Below, in pieces: positions 1-9,888 of a DNA stretch of 64,000 nt. Each line of letters starts with the position of its first letter. The first letter of the stretch is position 1. A program made the translations under genes and the position numbers. The notes below the pieces were generated by a model. The model was not told the origin of the DNA. It searched no databases and saw only the letters and a program-made list of their open reading frames with translations. Origin of the DNA: Scytonema tolypothrichoides VB-61278 (lineage in GTDB: Bacteria > Cyanobacteriota > Cyanobacteriia > Cyanobacteriales > Nostocaceae); assembly GCF_000828085.3 (NCBI RefSeq), contig NZ_JXCA02000030.1, positions 368,166-432,165 on the forward strand, in the 5' to 3' direction.

Positions 1-766
1 AAATTTCAAGTAAGCTTAAATCTCCTACTAAATCCAAGATTTTATGACGTACTGGCTCATTTGCAAATCTTAATGGTGGATTTAGCCAACCTTCTGGTCC
101 ACAAACAAGTGCATTATCTAAAGTTCCACCTTTAATTAACCCTGTCTGTTGTAAATGTTCTATTTGATGCAGTAAACCAAAGGTACGGGCAGGTGCAATC
201 TCTGTAACAAAGCTACCATAAGCATTTTCCTTTTGGGAAGGAAGTGAAAAACTGTGCCATTGATTACCAATTGCCGCCAAATCGAAATCAATACCATAGG
301 TAAACCGAGTTTCTGGGGCTGGAAGCGCACAAACAAAAGCATCACCTTGACGCACCCAAATTGGCTGGTCAATGACTAGAGGAGCTTTGTCCTTTGTTAA
401 GTTTTGTGACATTAAGCCAACTTGGGCGATCGCATCTGTCCACACCTTTGCCGAACCATCTAAAAGCGGCACTTCTGGACCGTCAATTTCAATCCGGGCG
501 TTATCTACTCCCATTGCAGCAAGGGACGCCAGCAAATGCTCAACCGTGCGAACGTATGCTTCACCTTTACCCAACTGAGTCGAAAGCACAGTTTGACTAA
601 CCCCTGCGACTTGGGCTGGAATAATCGGAGTATCAGGCAAATCCACACGTACAAAGTAGCGTCCACTTCCGGCTGCATCTGGTCGTATCCGAACTTGGGT
701 AGTGACTCCGCTATGCAGTCCTACCCCTGTTTGGATGATTTCATCTGCTAATGTGTGTTGTTGCAT
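1..766 (-). CDS. lpxC: LpxC, UDP-3-O-acyl-N-acetylglucosamine deacetylase (3' end outside window)
   Basis: Zinc-dependent deacetylase that commits UDP-acyl-GlcNAc to lipid A synthesis in the cytoplasm. About 255 residues are visible. They start [10 protein letters not shown], contain the family signature around [14 protein letters not shown] and [14 protein letters not shown], and near the window edge [16 protein letters not shown], which holds a zinc-ligand histidine. The frame is open to position 1, so the C-terminal end is simply cut off by the window. It lies 85 bases downstream of bamA on the same strand; in heterocystous cyanobacteria bamA is commonly followed by lpxC, fabZ, lpxA and lpxB, so that order is expected to continue to the left (family knowledge). 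No defect is seen in the visible part. Confidence 0.95.
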   Translation of the reverse strand, partial: MQQHTLADEIIQTGVGLHSGVTTQVRIRPDAAGSGRYFVRVDLPDTPIIPAQVAGVSQTVLSTQLGKGEAYVRTVEHLLASLAAMGVDNARIEIDGPEVPLLDGSAKVWTDAIAQVGLMSQNLTKDKAPLVIDQPIWVRQGDAFVCALPAPETRFTYGIDFDLAAIGNQWHSFSLPSQKENAYGSFVTEIAPARTFGLLHQIEHLQQTGLIKGGTLDNALVCGPEGWLNPPLRFANEPVRHKILDLVGDLSLLEI

Positions 767-813
767 ATTGTATTTTTGTCCTTCGTCCCTAATCAGTTGT
801 CATTTGTCTTAAA

Positions 814-849
814 GAATGACTAATGACTAATGACTAATGACCAATGACT
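814..849. repeat. Heptanucleotide tandem repeat (TAATGAC/CAATGAC)
   Basis: Five near-perfect copies of a 7-base unit fill the gap between bamA and lpxC. This is the short tandemly repeated repetitive (STRR) type scattered through Nostocales genomes; similar arrays recur near 32950, 33235, 33585 and 47340 in this window. Confidence 0.85.
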
Positions 850-851
850 AC

Positions 852-3647
852 TTAGAACCTTTCGCCAATACCAAAGTTAATACGGCTATCTCCATCATCG
901 CTGATACCGTAGTCAATACGAATTGGTCCTAAAGGAGACTGTACGCGTACTCCAAGACCATAGCCGTAGCCAGTCCCGTTTTTGTTGAGTATCTCAGCTG
1001 GTCTGGTGCCGCTTCCCAAATCGGTACCAAAATCAAAAAAGACTGCACCACTCACTACTGAGAATACGGGGAACCGATACTCAAGCGACGCTTGTACAAA
1101 ACTACGTCCACTACCTAAGCCTCCTTCTTCATATCCTCGGACGGAATTGCTACCACCAAGAGAGAAGGCTTCGTAGGGAGGTAAGTCACCGAGGACTGTT
1201 CCCGCTTGAAGATTGAAAGCAAGGGTTTGCGGTCCTTTGCTAAAGTTAAGAAGGCTGACAGGGAAGTATTGACTGTAGCTACCCCGCAACCTAGTTAGAA
1301 AAATATTCCCTAGTCCTATGGGTACTGACTGATCAAGACCAACGCGGAAGAAAGAACCACGAGTCGGTTGCAAGGGGTTATTTCTGAGGTCGCGTGCAAC
1401 ACCCAGTTGCAATAACAGCAAATCGTCTTCACCTTGTCCAGATTGGCTCAACTCAACGAATTGATCAGTTGTGTCTTCAAGACGTCCCAGCTTTCTGATA
1501 TCGCCATCAGCATCTTTGATAGAAATTCTTTGATACTGCAAACCAGCTGAAGCTGTCCATTGCGACCTCTCGAAGGGATTTTTGGACAAGGGACGGGTGA
1601 AGTTAACACCGCCTCCTAAACGGGTGATGCGGGGGCGATCGCCATCATCATCAGGTTTATTGGGATTAAAAGTCTCAAAGTTTTTATCCTTACCCTCAAA
1701 AATCAAGGAAATTGACCGACGACGGAAGAGATTTGCCGTATAGGAAGTTCGGTATGGATCACCTCCTATCCAAGGGTCTGTATAGCGGAGGTCAAACAAA
1801 AATTCATCTCGTGTTCCGATTTGTACTTCTGCCCCTAATTTTTGATTTCTGCCATTGAGGTTTTGCTGCTGATAGCTGACGGAACCAAACAAACCACTAG
1901 CAGAACTAATACCAGCACCAGCTCCAATTGAACCACTGTTGCGCTCAACTACGTTAACCACCACATCCACCCGACTGGGATCTGCTGCGCCCGTGGTGGG
2001 GTCTTTACTGGGGTCAAGAGAAACATTTACATCTTCAAACAGCCCTAGTCCGAACACCCTTTGTAAATCTTTTTGCACTGTATTTCTGTTAAAGATTTTC
2101 CCTGGCTTCAACTCCAGTTCTCGTGTTACGATATAGGGTTGTGTCCGTCCCCGAATTGGTTCTCCTTTATCGTTTGTTACCTGACCTTCTTTATTGCGGA
2201 ACTGTACTCGGATATTTCCTACGACCCCTTCTGCTACTTGCAACGTGACAACACCGTTGTCAGAAACTTGAGGTGCCCCAATCACGTTTGCCAGCGCGTA
2301 ACCTTGGTCTTGATAACGCTTAGTTAATTGCTTGATGCCTTCTTGTAAGTCACGCAAATTGAGTATTTTACCATACTGGTCTTTGAATATTTCATCTGCA
2401 GCATTACCGGGTAGTACGGATGAAACGTTTGTCCCAGGATTTGCTTGTACTTGCACTTTAGTCAAGACGGGGTTAGGTCGTACAACAAAACTCACGCGCA
2501 CTCCCAAGGGGCTATCTTCCGGTACAGCTTGGACGTTAGAGAAGAAACCGGTGGCGAAGATGGAGTTAATATCTTCTTGTAATTGGGAACGGGTTGTTGT
2601 TCGTCCTGGCTGGGTGCGAATGACTCGATAAACTTGGTCTTCTAGTTCAGCTGCTAATTGTTGCCCAGTTTCAGATCTAATAAAGACTTCAGAAACCAGT
2701 ACGCGGGGTTCAGATGCTTCTGGGGATTGTTCTAGTTGGGGACTTCCTGGAGTTTGTGGGGATGTGGGTTGAGTCCCTGGTTGATTGGTTCCATCTGGCG
2801 TGGTGGGAGTATCAGGAGTTTGGGGAGGTATCTGCTGCTGTTGATTGTTAGGTGCGGGTGTTTGTTGTTGAATGCTTGGAAAAGGTGTTTGCGGAGAATT
2901 TTGTCCTGGTTGAGTCTGTTGTTGATTGCTTCCGTCTGGCGTGGTGGGAGTACCAGGAGTTTGAGGAAGTGTCTGCTGCTGTTGATTGCTAGGTGCGGGT
3001 GTTTGTTGTTGAATGCTTGGAAGCTGATTATTATTTTCTGGTGCAGGAGTGGTCGTTGGAGTTTGGGGAGATATTTGCTCTTGTTGAGTGTTGGGAGTAG
3101 GCGTTTGCGGAAGATTTTGTGCAGTTTTTGAGGCTGTGGAACTTCTTTTTGCCACTAACAGCTTTTTTACAAGAGTGGCTGTTGCTGGCAATTTTCCAGA
3201 AACTTTGTACTGTTGAGTGGTTAAAGGTTTTAAAGCTTCTGCGGTTGAGTGAAAACTGTTGGCGGGTTGTGTCGTTGACTTTTGTGTGAAACTTGGCACT
3301 ATGACTTCCGGTTTTGCCACTCTTGTTGAAGCTGCAAATTCCCCAGGAACTTTGTACTGTTGAGTGGATAAAGGTTTTAAAGCTTCTGCTGTGGAGTGAA
3401 AATTGTTGAGGGGTTGTGTCGTTGTTGACTTTTCTGTGGAAGTTGGCACTACGACTTCCGATGTCGCCACACCGGCTGTTGCTGGGAGAACCCCAACAAC
3501 TTTTTGCGGAGGATCAGCTGTCGGTTTCAAAACTTCTGCTGTCTGGTTTGAATTTGAACTATTGGGGGTTTGTGCATTTGCACTCACTAAACTAGCAAAA
3601 GGCGATGAAATCGCCACAACTGTGACTATAACGGGAGATAAGCGCAT
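852..3647 (-). CDS. bamA: BamA/Omp85 outer-membrane assembly factor with long Pro/Gln-rich N-terminus
   Basis: Outer-membrane beta-barrel insertase. Numbering here is from an upstream ATG at 3674 (940 residues). The ATG at 3647 is preferred because AGAGGA precedes it and a signal peptide begins there (MRLSPVIVTVVAISS...SANAQ). Residues 45-185 hold three copies of a ~49-residue unit (core STAEALKPLTTQQYKV). Residues 190-322 are Pro/Gln/Thr-rich low complexity with internal repeats. Three POTRA-like domains follow (about 323-400, 401-480 and 487-578), then a C-terminal barrel (about 580-940) with the Omp85 VRGY motif at 845-848 and a terminal Phe. Three POTRAs is the cyanobacterial/chloroplast arrangement. 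The gene lies downstream of purC and just upstream of lpxC. The long linker before the first POTRA is unusual and probably disordered in the periplasm (inference). Confidence 0.95.
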   Translation of the reverse strand: MRLSPVIVTVVAISSPFASLVSANAQTPNSSNSNQTAEVLKPTADPPQKVVGVLPATAGVATSEVVVPTSTEKSTTTQPLNNFHSTAEALKPLSTQQYKVPGEFAASTRVAKPEVIVPSFTQKSTTQPANSFHSTAEALKPLTTQQYKVSGKLPATATLVKKLLVAKRSSTASKTAQNLPQTPTPNTQQEQISPQTPTTTPAPENNNQLPSIQQQTPAPSNQQQQTLPQTPGTPTTPDGSNQQQTQPGQNSPQTPFPSIQQQTPAPNNQQQQIPPQTPDTPTTPDGTNQPGTQPTSPQTPGSPQLEQSPEASEPRVLVSEVFIRSETGQQLAAELEDQVYRVIRTQPGRTTTRSQLQEDINSIFATGFFSNVQAVPEDSPLGVRVSFVVRPNPVLTKVQVQANPGTNVSSVLPGNAADEIFKDQYGKILNLRDLQEGIKQLTKRYQDQGYALANVIGAPQVSDNGVVTLQVAEGVVGNIRVQFRNKEGQVTNDKGEPIRGRTQPYIVTRELELKPGKIFNRNTVQKDLQRVFGLGLFEDVNVSLDPSKDPTTGAADPSRVDVVVNVVERNSGSIGAGAGISSASGLFGSVSYQQQNLNGRNQKLGAEVQIGTRDEFLFDLRYTDPWIGGDPYRTSYTANLFRRRSISLIFEGKDKNFETFNPNKPDDDGDRPRITRLGGGVNFTRPLSKNPFERSQWTASAGLQYQRISIKDADGDIRKLGRLEDTTDQFVELSQSGQGEDDLLLLQLGVARDLRNNPLQPTRGSFFRVGLDQSVPIGLGNIFLTRLRGSYSQYFPVSLLNFSKGPQTLAFNLQAGTVLGDLPPYEAFSLGGSNSVRGYEEGGLGSGRSFVQASLEYRFPVFSVVSGAVFFDFGTDLGSGTRPAEILNKNGTGYGYGLGVRVQSPLGPIRIDYGISDDGDSRINFGIGERF

Positions 3648-3894
3648 TTTATTTAGATTCCTCTTCACATCCACACACCATCACAAAGTAATCATCCTTT
3701 CGAGCAAAGGTTATGTAAAAATTACATTTCTACTCCTGCAATGTACCTTTATAAGGTAAATTCCAAAAGACATAAAGTTGATAAAACTCATTTGCTTGTC
3801 CTTTTTACCAAAAGTATGAGGAATTGGGGATCACTGATGAAGGATAGGGAATAACCTAATTCTCAGTAAACAGTCTCCAATATCCTCTGTCGCT

Positions 3895-4635
3895 TCAATT
3901 GCTGCTTTCTATAGCTTTGAGTACTCGTTGTAAAACCTCCTGGTAAGCATTTTCTACATTTCCTAAATCCCGACGGAAACGGTCTTTGTCCAGTACTCGG
4001 AGATTTGGGTCACGGAGTTTGGAGTTGTCCCACAATCGACAAGTATCAGGACTAATTTCATCTGCCAATAGCAACTGCTGTTGTGCGTCTAGACCAAACT
4101 CCAGTTTGAAGTCTACTAAGGTAATATCGCACCGCCCGAAAAAGTCACAAAGAAACTTGTTGATTTGTAATGCTAGATGGGCAATAGTATCCACTTGTTC
4201 CGGAGTTGCTAGTTCTAGCAGGAATAGGCGATCGCGTGTCAATAATGGGTCTCCAAGTTGGTCGTTTTTATAATAAAACTCGACCAAAGGTTTTTTTAGC
4301 ACAGTCCCCAGCGCTAATCCTGTTTGTTGGCACAGACTTCCAGCAGCAATATTCCTAACAACGACTTCTAATGGCAAAATCTTCAATGCCTTAACCCGCA
4401 TTTGATGAGGAGCAGGGCTGTCTACATAGTGAGTCTTTATACCATGTGTTTCCAGTTGCTGAAATAGTTTACTGGAAATGCTACAATTGATATTTCCTTT
4501 ATTCTCTATGCTACCTCGCTTTTGGGCATTAAAGGCAGTTGCGTCGTCCTTAAAGTCAGCTAATAAGATTTCAGGATCATCCGTCGTGTAGAGGATTTTA
4601 GCTTTGCCTTCGTATACTCTTGTTTTAACAGACAT
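3895..4635 (-). CDS. purC: PurC, SAICAR synthetase
   Basis: Phosphoribosylaminoimidazole-succinocarboxamide synthase, the ATP-dependent step joining CAIR and aspartate in purine synthesis. It has 246 residues, normal for bacterial PurC. The N-terminus YEGKAKILYTTDDPEILL is the nucleotide-binding strand-loop. GSIENKGNINCSISSKLFQQL, VVRNIAAGSL and DITLVDFKLEFG match conserved SAICAR synthetase blocks, and DEISPDTCRLWD is the PurC signature near the C-terminus. It is upstream of bamA with a 247-base gap to the preferred bamA start, so co-transcription is possible but not shown. Confidence 0.96.
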   Translation of the reverse strand: MSVKTRVYEGKAKILYTTDDPEILLADFKDDATAFNAQKRGSIENKGNINCSISSKLFQQLETHGIKTHYVDSPAPHQMRVKALKILPLEVVVRNIAAGSLCQQTGLALGTVLKKPLVEFYYKNDQLGDPLLTRDRLFLLELATPEQVDTIAHLALQINKFLCDFFGRCDITLVDFKLEFGLDAQQQLLLADEISPDTCRLWDNSKLRDPNLRVLDKDRFRRDLGNVENAYQEVLQRVLKAIESSN

Positions 4636-4957
4636 GGCTAAAGGTAAAGTTTATGAGCTATGAGGAGCTTTTATGCTTTCGGGCTTAACCATTTTATCTT
4701 TAGTCATTAGTTATTAGTTATAAATAACAGACAAATGATCTAAGCACCCGGATCTATGCTTGCTTTATAGTTAAGACTGTAGTCTGTAACTAGCAAAGAA
4801 ACTTTTCAATAAGAGTATAGCTGTTTACATCAACTTGTTATATTTTTTTAACTAGATAAATTATTAATGATGAGTTCTTAAAGAGTAAAAAATAGTACAT
4901 TCTTCGGTAACAACTTTGGCGGAAGTTGAATACAATCATTACTTGAAGGCATAGAAA
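4636..4957. other. Intergenic gap, no gene seen
   Basis: 322 AT-rich bases between two divergent genes (purC minus, small gene plus). A short run of TTAGTTAT-type repeats is near 4708-4722. No convincing promoter, hairpin or ORF was found. Confidence 0.6.
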
Positions 4958-5311
4958 GTGAGCAAGCAACCAAAGGAAACTCTAACCAAGGTTTACGAGT
5001 TATTCACTTCAAAGCCGAAAACAGGGGGTATTGAGTTAATGGAGAGAAAAATGATAGATAAAGATGATTTTCTCTATCCTCGTGGTCGCTACTACGGTCA
5101 GGTGAAGCCAGAAAACCTAGTTTTCAATGCTAACTTGCAGGAATTTGCGCAAAGAGTGAGTTATATTTGTAACTTAGAAACAGCAGGCAAAGTACCACCA
5201 GAGCAAGCGTACGATCAAATCAAGGAGCTTTGGAAAAACTTAAAAAACTCCAAAAAACAACTCGGGATCGGTGAACATCCTTTCGAAAATGACGAAGGAA
5301 ACAGTGAATAA
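4958..5311 (+). CDS. Small conserved cyanobacterial protein (DUF7219-like)
   Basis: Up to 117 residues; function unknown. The core DKDDFLYPRGRYYGQVKPEN, then a stretch on NANLQEFAQRVSYI and a lysine-rich helix (IKELWKNLKNSKKQLGIG), matches from memory a short all-cyanobacterial family of ~85-90 residues assigned DUF7219. Soluble; no signal peptide or membrane segment. The start is uncertain. A GTG at 4958 has GAAGG eight bases upstream. An ATG at 5039 has AGGGGG upstream, and the ATG at 5051 coincides with the usual family start. The first ~27 residues may therefore not be translated. It stands alone and converges with the adenylate cyclase gene. Confidence 0.75.
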   Translation: MSKQPKETLTKVYELFTSKPKTGGIELMERKMIDKDDFLYPRGRYYGQVKPENLVFNANLQEFAQRVSYICNLETAGKVPPEQAYDQIKELWKNLKNSKKQLGIGEHPFENDEGNSE

Positions 5312-5518
5312 GTTGTTACTGACCTCTTGAGAAAATAACTCAAAATTGCACGATCTTCCATTTATAGGTTTCGCCGATAAATTTTCAAATCAGCAGTCGA
5401 TGCGGCCTTTTGTAATCGCTGTTGTTGCTCATAAAAATAGCTCAAAGGCACTCCCTGATGACTCGTCAATTTTGAGCAAGACTAACCCAACCTCTCAGGC
5501 ATGGTTCTGAGGTTCCTG

Positions 5519-5539
5519 TGTCCTTTGGAGGACATTTTT
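5519..5539 (+). terminator. Weak Rho-independent terminator
   Basis: A 5-bp stem (TGTCC/GGACA) with a 6-base loop followed by five T residues. It lies between the converging DUF7219-like gene (+) and the cyclase (-). A second imperfect stem (AACCTC..GAGGTT) lies just upstream. Confidence 0.45.
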
Positions 5540-5571
5540 GGCAAATGCAAGAAACGGCAACAATTGCCTGA

Positions 5572-8145
5572 TTACTTCGTCAGCATAGAGTATACACCAT
5601 CCCAAGAATCAGTGGGGCTGTAGTTAAGATAATGATAAGCTCTTTCTAAGTGGATATCAACAGCTTGGTCTTCCGGCCGGATTTTTTTGGCTGCTTTAAA
5701 ACAGGCAATAGCGTATTGGAAATTGCGTGACAAATAGGCATCACGTCCATTTTGATAGTGAAACAAAAACTCCTGAGTGTTGCTATCTAGGGGGGTGTGG
5801 CGATCGCCTATCAACTCATAGATATTAACTGCTTGATGTTTTCCTTTCACCCTTATTTTGTCCAACTCACGCACCCAAATTAGTTCCCGGCACAATTCGT
5901 AAGTAAATTCACTTAAGATAATGTCACAGCCGTATTCCTTGGTGACGCCTTCTAGACGTGAACTCAAATTGACACCATCTCCGATGACGGTATAGTCCAT
6001 CCGTCTTCGGGAACCAATATTGCCAGAAACAACTTCTCCAGAACTAATTCCAATACCAACATGGATTTGTGGCTTTTTCTGGATGAGTCGCCCTTGATTA
6101 AACTCTGTCAATCGTTGGCGCATTTCCAAAGCTGACTGGATCGCCCTCCAAGCATGATTCTCCGTTAACGGTAGTGGTGCACCAAACACTGCCATCAAGG
6201 CATCACCAATAAACTTATCTAAGGTGCCTTCATGGTTAAAAACTGCTTCGACCATCGTTTCAAAATACTGATTCAGCAAGGATACCACTTCGGCAGCACC
6301 GAGATTTTCTGTTAACGTGGTGTAACCTCTGATATCAGAAAACAAAATCGTCACGTCTTTGCGTTCGCCCACCATCAAAGCATCTTCCCCTAGTGCCATA
6401 ACTTGTTCTGCAACTCGGGGGGTCAGGTAGCGGTACATGGTCGTTTTCATGCGTTTTTCCTGACTGATGTCTTCCAAAACCACCAAACCACCCCTGACTC
6501 CACCTTCTGGATTCGTCAAGGGGTTGACGGTGAGATTGATGCTACGTTCAATTTTCTGAACATTATCTGCATCAAGCAACGCCAACCGATCTGTCAGAGG
6601 TTGATTCCAAGGAATGAAAATGTTTGGGTTGGTGCGATCACGTACTGCCAGAATGTAGACAGATGCATCCTGCCCAGACTTCAGATACAACGTCTCTACA
6701 TACAGTCCTACCGTTAAAGTTTGCTCTGGCACATAATGTTTGGCCCCAGTTTTTAAACTATCTTGTAACCGCAATTGTAGATTATCAATAGGTACAACCT
6801 CCCACACTAAGCGACCAATCAAGTTTTGTTCCCAAAGATATTGGTTGTTTTTTGCATTTGCTTCTCTAATGGGACAACCTAAAAGCTGCAATGCAGAACC
6901 ATTTATTGTCACAATTCTTCCTTCAAGATCCGTAGATATAACGGCATCTGAAAGACTTTGTAGAATATCTTTTTGATGCTGTTTTTCTAATAAAACATTT
7001 TCAAACAAGCGGGCATTTTCTAGAGCAATTCCTGCCTGAATATTAAAAGCCCGCATAAATTCTTCATCTGATGCGGTAAAAAAGCTACCTTGATGTTTAT
7101 TAATTAACTGCGTGACGCCAATTAATTCATTGGCTGAGTTAAACACAGGTAAACACAGAATATTGCGGGTGAGATACCCTGTCTTTTGATCTGTCGTTGG
7201 GTCAAAACGTGGATCTTTATAAGCATCGGGAATATTTAGCGCAAGACCTGTGGATGCTACGTAGCCTGCAATCCCTTTGTTAGAGGGCATACGGATTTCC
7301 ATCGTGGTTTTACCATCAGCAGATGCTACCTTAGTCCAAAGTTCCGCCATTTCTTTACGATATAAAAATAAAGTGCTGCGGTCTGCTTGCATGAGAATTC
7401 GAGCTTGTTCCATGACTATTTGCAAAGTTGCTTCAAGATCCAAACTTTGTCCTAAAGTCTGAGTTGCCCGTAAAAGAGCAGTTGCACCTCGTTGATTGCG
7501 AGCTGCAACATACAAAGAGTGACAACTTTCCAAGATAATACCGATAGAAGAAGCAAAGTCGCGAAAGTGCACTTCATCTTCATAATCAAATGGACTACCC
7601 ACAGTTTTATTTGCCAGTTGCACCACAGCCACAACTTGGTTTTTGCTGCTCAAAACTGGCATACATAATATATTGCGGAACTTGTAGCCCATTTGTTTTT
7701 CTAGTTCCGGGTTAAAAAGGGGATGACTAGAGGTATCAGAGATGTTTAAACATTCACCTGTATTAGCAACATGACCGGGAATACCAAGGTCAATCGGAGT
7801 GCGAATTTCTATAGCTTTTTGAGTCTTATCTTGAGGAAGTTTTGACCATAACTGACCTTTGTCGTAGTCAACTAAAAAAATTGTCGTGTGCTCTGCTTGC
7901 AAAATTTGACCAATCTTAAGTGTAATCGCCTCCAGCACTTTCTCCAGCATTGTTTCTAGAGCTTCGTTATTGATTAATTCGATTGCTCTAAGAAACTGCT
8001 GAAACTCGGCTGTGATAAAGTCAAGTAAGCAAACAAATTCGTTAACGGAAAGATTTTTGACGCGAGACAGTAAGGAGTGAGTGCGATTAACTTGAGTCAG
8101 TTCAGTTAATGTAGCCAGGACGCTACCAGGATTTAGGAGTGTCAT
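5572..8145 (-). CDS. cyaB: CyaB-type adenylate cyclase (GAF-GAF-PAS-cyclase-TPR)
   Basis: Class III adenylate cyclase of 857 residues, the size and layout of the Anabaena CyaB1/CyaB2 enzymes, whose GAF domains bind cAMP (family knowledge). Domains: GAF-A 62-206, GAF-B 232-380, PAS ~391-560, catalytic domain ~593-775, and a TPR-like helical tail ~793-842. The GAF cyclic-nucleotide motif (NK...F...DE) is visible twice: NKTVGSPFDYEDE at 179-191 and NKHQGSFFTASDEE at 349-362. The catalytic domain keeps both metal aspartates (D604, D648), the purine-specifying Lys644 and Thr719 (pattern for ATP rather than GTP), and N726/R730 for the transition state, so the enzyme looks active. No membrane segment, so it is cytosolic. 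It appears monocistronic. Confidence 0.92.
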   Translation of the reverse strand: MTLLNPGSVLATLTELTQVNRTHSLLSRVKNLSVNEFVCLLDFITAEFQQFLRAIELINNEALETMLEKVLEAITLKIGQILQAEHTTIFLVDYDKGQLWSKLPQDKTQKAIEIRTPIDLGIPGHVANTGECLNISDTSSHPLFNPELEKQMGYKFRNILCMPVLSSKNQVVAVVQLANKTVGSPFDYEDEVHFRDFASSIGIILESCHSLYVAARNQRGATALLRATQTLGQSLDLEATLQIVMEQARILMQADRSTLFLYRKEMAELWTKVASADGKTTMEIRMPSNKGIAGYVASTGLALNIPDAYKDPRFDPTTDQKTGYLTRNILCLPVFNSANELIGVTQLINKHQGSFFTASDEEFMRAFNIQAGIALENARLFENVLLEKQHQKDILQSLSDAVISTDLEGRIVTINGSALQLLGCPIREANAKNNQYLWEQNLIGRLVWEVVPIDNLQLRLQDSLKTGAKHYVPEQTLTVGLYVETLYLKSGQDASVYILAVRDRTNPNIFIPWNQPLTDRLALLDADNVQKIERSINLTVNPLTNPEGGVRGGLVVLEDISQEKRMKTTMYRYLTPRVAEQVMALGEDALMVGERKDVTILFSDIRGYTTLTENLGAAEVVSLLNQYFETMVEAVFNHEGTLDKFIGDALMAVFGAPLPLTENHAWRAIQSALEMRQRLTEFNQGRLIQKKPQIHVGIGISSGEVVSGNIGSRRRMDYTVIGDGVNLSSRLEGVTKEYGCDIILSEFTYELCRELIWVRELDKIRVKGKHQAVNIYELIGDRHTPLDSNTQEFLFHYQNGRDAYLSRNFQYAIACFKAAKKIRPEDQAVDIHLERAYHYLNYSPTDSWDGVYSMLTK

Positions 8146-8647
8146 GGGGATTTTAGATTCTATGGTAAATCGTAAATAGTAGGTTGTAGGTAGTGGTTAG
8201 TCGGTCGTGGGTAGTGGTTAGTCGGTCACAAAACAACCAACACCTAGCCACTAATAACCGATAACTAACAACTAAGTAGGTCGCCACGATGAAACTAAAG
8301 TATGTAACTTTTTGTAAAGGAAAAGGGGTTTGCTCAAAAGTATGTAAAACTGGGCGACCCTGGCGCAAAGCTGTGCGAGGGAAGTAGTCTGTCCAAGACT
8401 TTGCAAAAAAAAGATGGATGAATTCGTCAATAAGACTAGTTACTGAGAAGAAACCGCTTTTTTTGCCGCCACCACACAGATGTGAAGTGCCCACGATGAT
8501 GACTCGTGACAGATTTGCAGTTTTACACAAGTTCAACCTAAGGGAAAGGGTAAAAGTCAAAGTAGAAAATTTTTTTCTATTTGACGCTTTCCCTTCTACC
8601 CTTCCTAACATAGTTCTGTTTATTTATACTCACCTACTTAATAATCC
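8146..8647. other. Intergenic gap with tandem repeats and possible MITE
   Basis: 502 bases. 8189-8225 holds a duplicated GTAGTGGTTAGTCGGTC unit. 8274-8639 is bounded by inverted AAGTAGGT, and its right end (about 8608-8639, CATAGTTCTGTTTATTT core) resembles one end of the MITEs at 28650-28901 and 33170-33294. ORFs here run through repeats and do not look coding. Confidence 0.5.
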
Positions 8648-9781
8648 CTATGCCACTTTTGCTAGTCCAGAATAAATCACCTTTTGATAGTAACTTTCTA
8701 GCTGGCGTGTAGCAGCAGCCCATCCCCAACGTTCTGCTTCCTGACGCGCACTTTGACGGATAGTTTCTCGTTCTTGTTGTTGTTGGAGAAGACGAACTGT
8801 TGCATCAATCGCACTTTGAACGTCTTGTTCTGGCTCAAATAGATATCCATTCACTCCATCTGTCACAATATCAGGAATGCCGCCAGAACGTGCTGCAACC
8901 ACTGGACATCCACCTGCCATAGCTTCTAGGAGAACTAATCCTAATGTCTCTGTTCGAGAAGGAAAAATAAATGCATCAGCACTCGCGAAAGCAGAAGCTA
9001 ATTCTCTACCCACCAAATACCCAACAAAATAAGTATTTGTTTCAGCGAAGTGTTTTTCCAATGCTTGACGATGAGGACCATCTCCTACTAACGCTAGCCG
9101 TGCTTTAGGAATAGCTTCTAAGATTGGTTTGATACGTTCAATTTCTTTTTCGGCGGAAAGACGCCCTACGTAAAGTAACAATGGACTTTCTGGGTGATTT
9201 TGTGACAGGCGCGATCGCATTTCCTCACAAGCATTATCAGGATGAAATGATTCGGTATCTACTCCTCTTTGCCACAGATCTACCCTTTCAATACCATGTG
9301 CTATCAATTCCTGCATCATTGCTGTGGATGTACACAGATTTAAAGCTGCTTGATTGTGAGCTGCTTTTAGTAGTTCCCACAATAATCCTTCCAACATTGC
9401 TAAACCGTAATGCTGAAGATACTGAGGCAGATGAGTATGGTAAGACGCGACCAAGGGGACATTTAGATATTTGCTATAAAATATACCAGCTAATCCCAGA
9501 ATTGCTGGGTTAACGACATGAATAATATCTGGCTTAAACTCCTCCAATGCTTCGCCGATTGCTGGACGAGGTAGTGCCATTTTTAACTCTGGATACAGTG
9601 GCAGGGGAAAACCCGACACACCATATACTTTAGCTCCTTTATACTCTACTATGCCACCATCTGGCGCAATAACCAAGACTTGGTGACCGTGACGCTGAAG
9701 ATAGTCAACGGTATGACGCAGGCGTGTTACAATTCCATCAACCTTGGGTAGAAAAGTTTCGGTAAACAGGGCGATTCGCAT
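8648..9781 (-). CDS. sqdX: SqdX, sulfoquinovosyl diacylglycerol synthase
   Basis: GT4 glycosyltransferase that moves sulfoquinovose from UDP-sulfoquinovose to diacylglycerol, making the thylakoid sulfolipid SQDG. 377 residues from the ATG at 9781; a TTG two codons upstream is a poorer start. N-terminal MRIALFTETFLPKVDGIVTR, then FPLPLYPELKMALPRP, ASYHTHLPQYLQHYGL and VDLWQRGVDTESFHP are characteristic of SqdX. The GT4 nucleotide-sugar motif EAMAGGCPVVAARSGG is near residue 300. It lies downstream of sqdB on the same strand but is separated by ~580 bases that include a terminator-like hairpin, so it may have its own promoter. Confidence 0.95.
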   Translation of the reverse strand: MRIALFTETFLPKVDGIVTRLRHTVDYLQRHGHQVLVIAPDGGIVEYKGAKVYGVSGFPLPLYPELKMALPRPAIGEALEEFKPDIIHVVNPAILGLAGIFYSKYLNVPLVASYHTHLPQYLQHYGLAMLEGLLWELLKAAHNQAALNLCTSTAMMQELIAHGIERVDLWQRGVDTESFHPDNACEEMRSRLSQNHPESPLLLYVGRLSAEKEIERIKPILEAIPKARLALVGDGPHRQALEKHFAETNTYFVGYLVGRELASAFASADAFIFPSRTETLGLVLLEAMAGGCPVVAARSGGIPDIVTDGVNGYLFEPEQDVQSAIDATVRLLQQQQERETIRQSARQEAERWGWAAATRQLESYYQKVIYSGLAKVA

Positions 9782-9888
9782 AAACAACTATATTAGTACA
9801 AGCCAAGTATGAACTATGAAATGAAGGCAAAGGTTTGAAGTCTAAAGCATGTAGTTAAGAATGCCTATTTCATCCTTGATCCTTTTAA

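Noticed and set aside
2736..3131. 131-codon plus-strand frame opposite bamA
   Set aside because: It is the antisense shadow of the Pro/Gln repeat region of bamA.
8153..8611. 152-codon minus-strand frame between the cyclase and sqdX
   Set aside because: It runs through tandem repeats (DRLTTTHDRLTTTYN) and a MITE-like segment, with no ribosome site or family resemblance.
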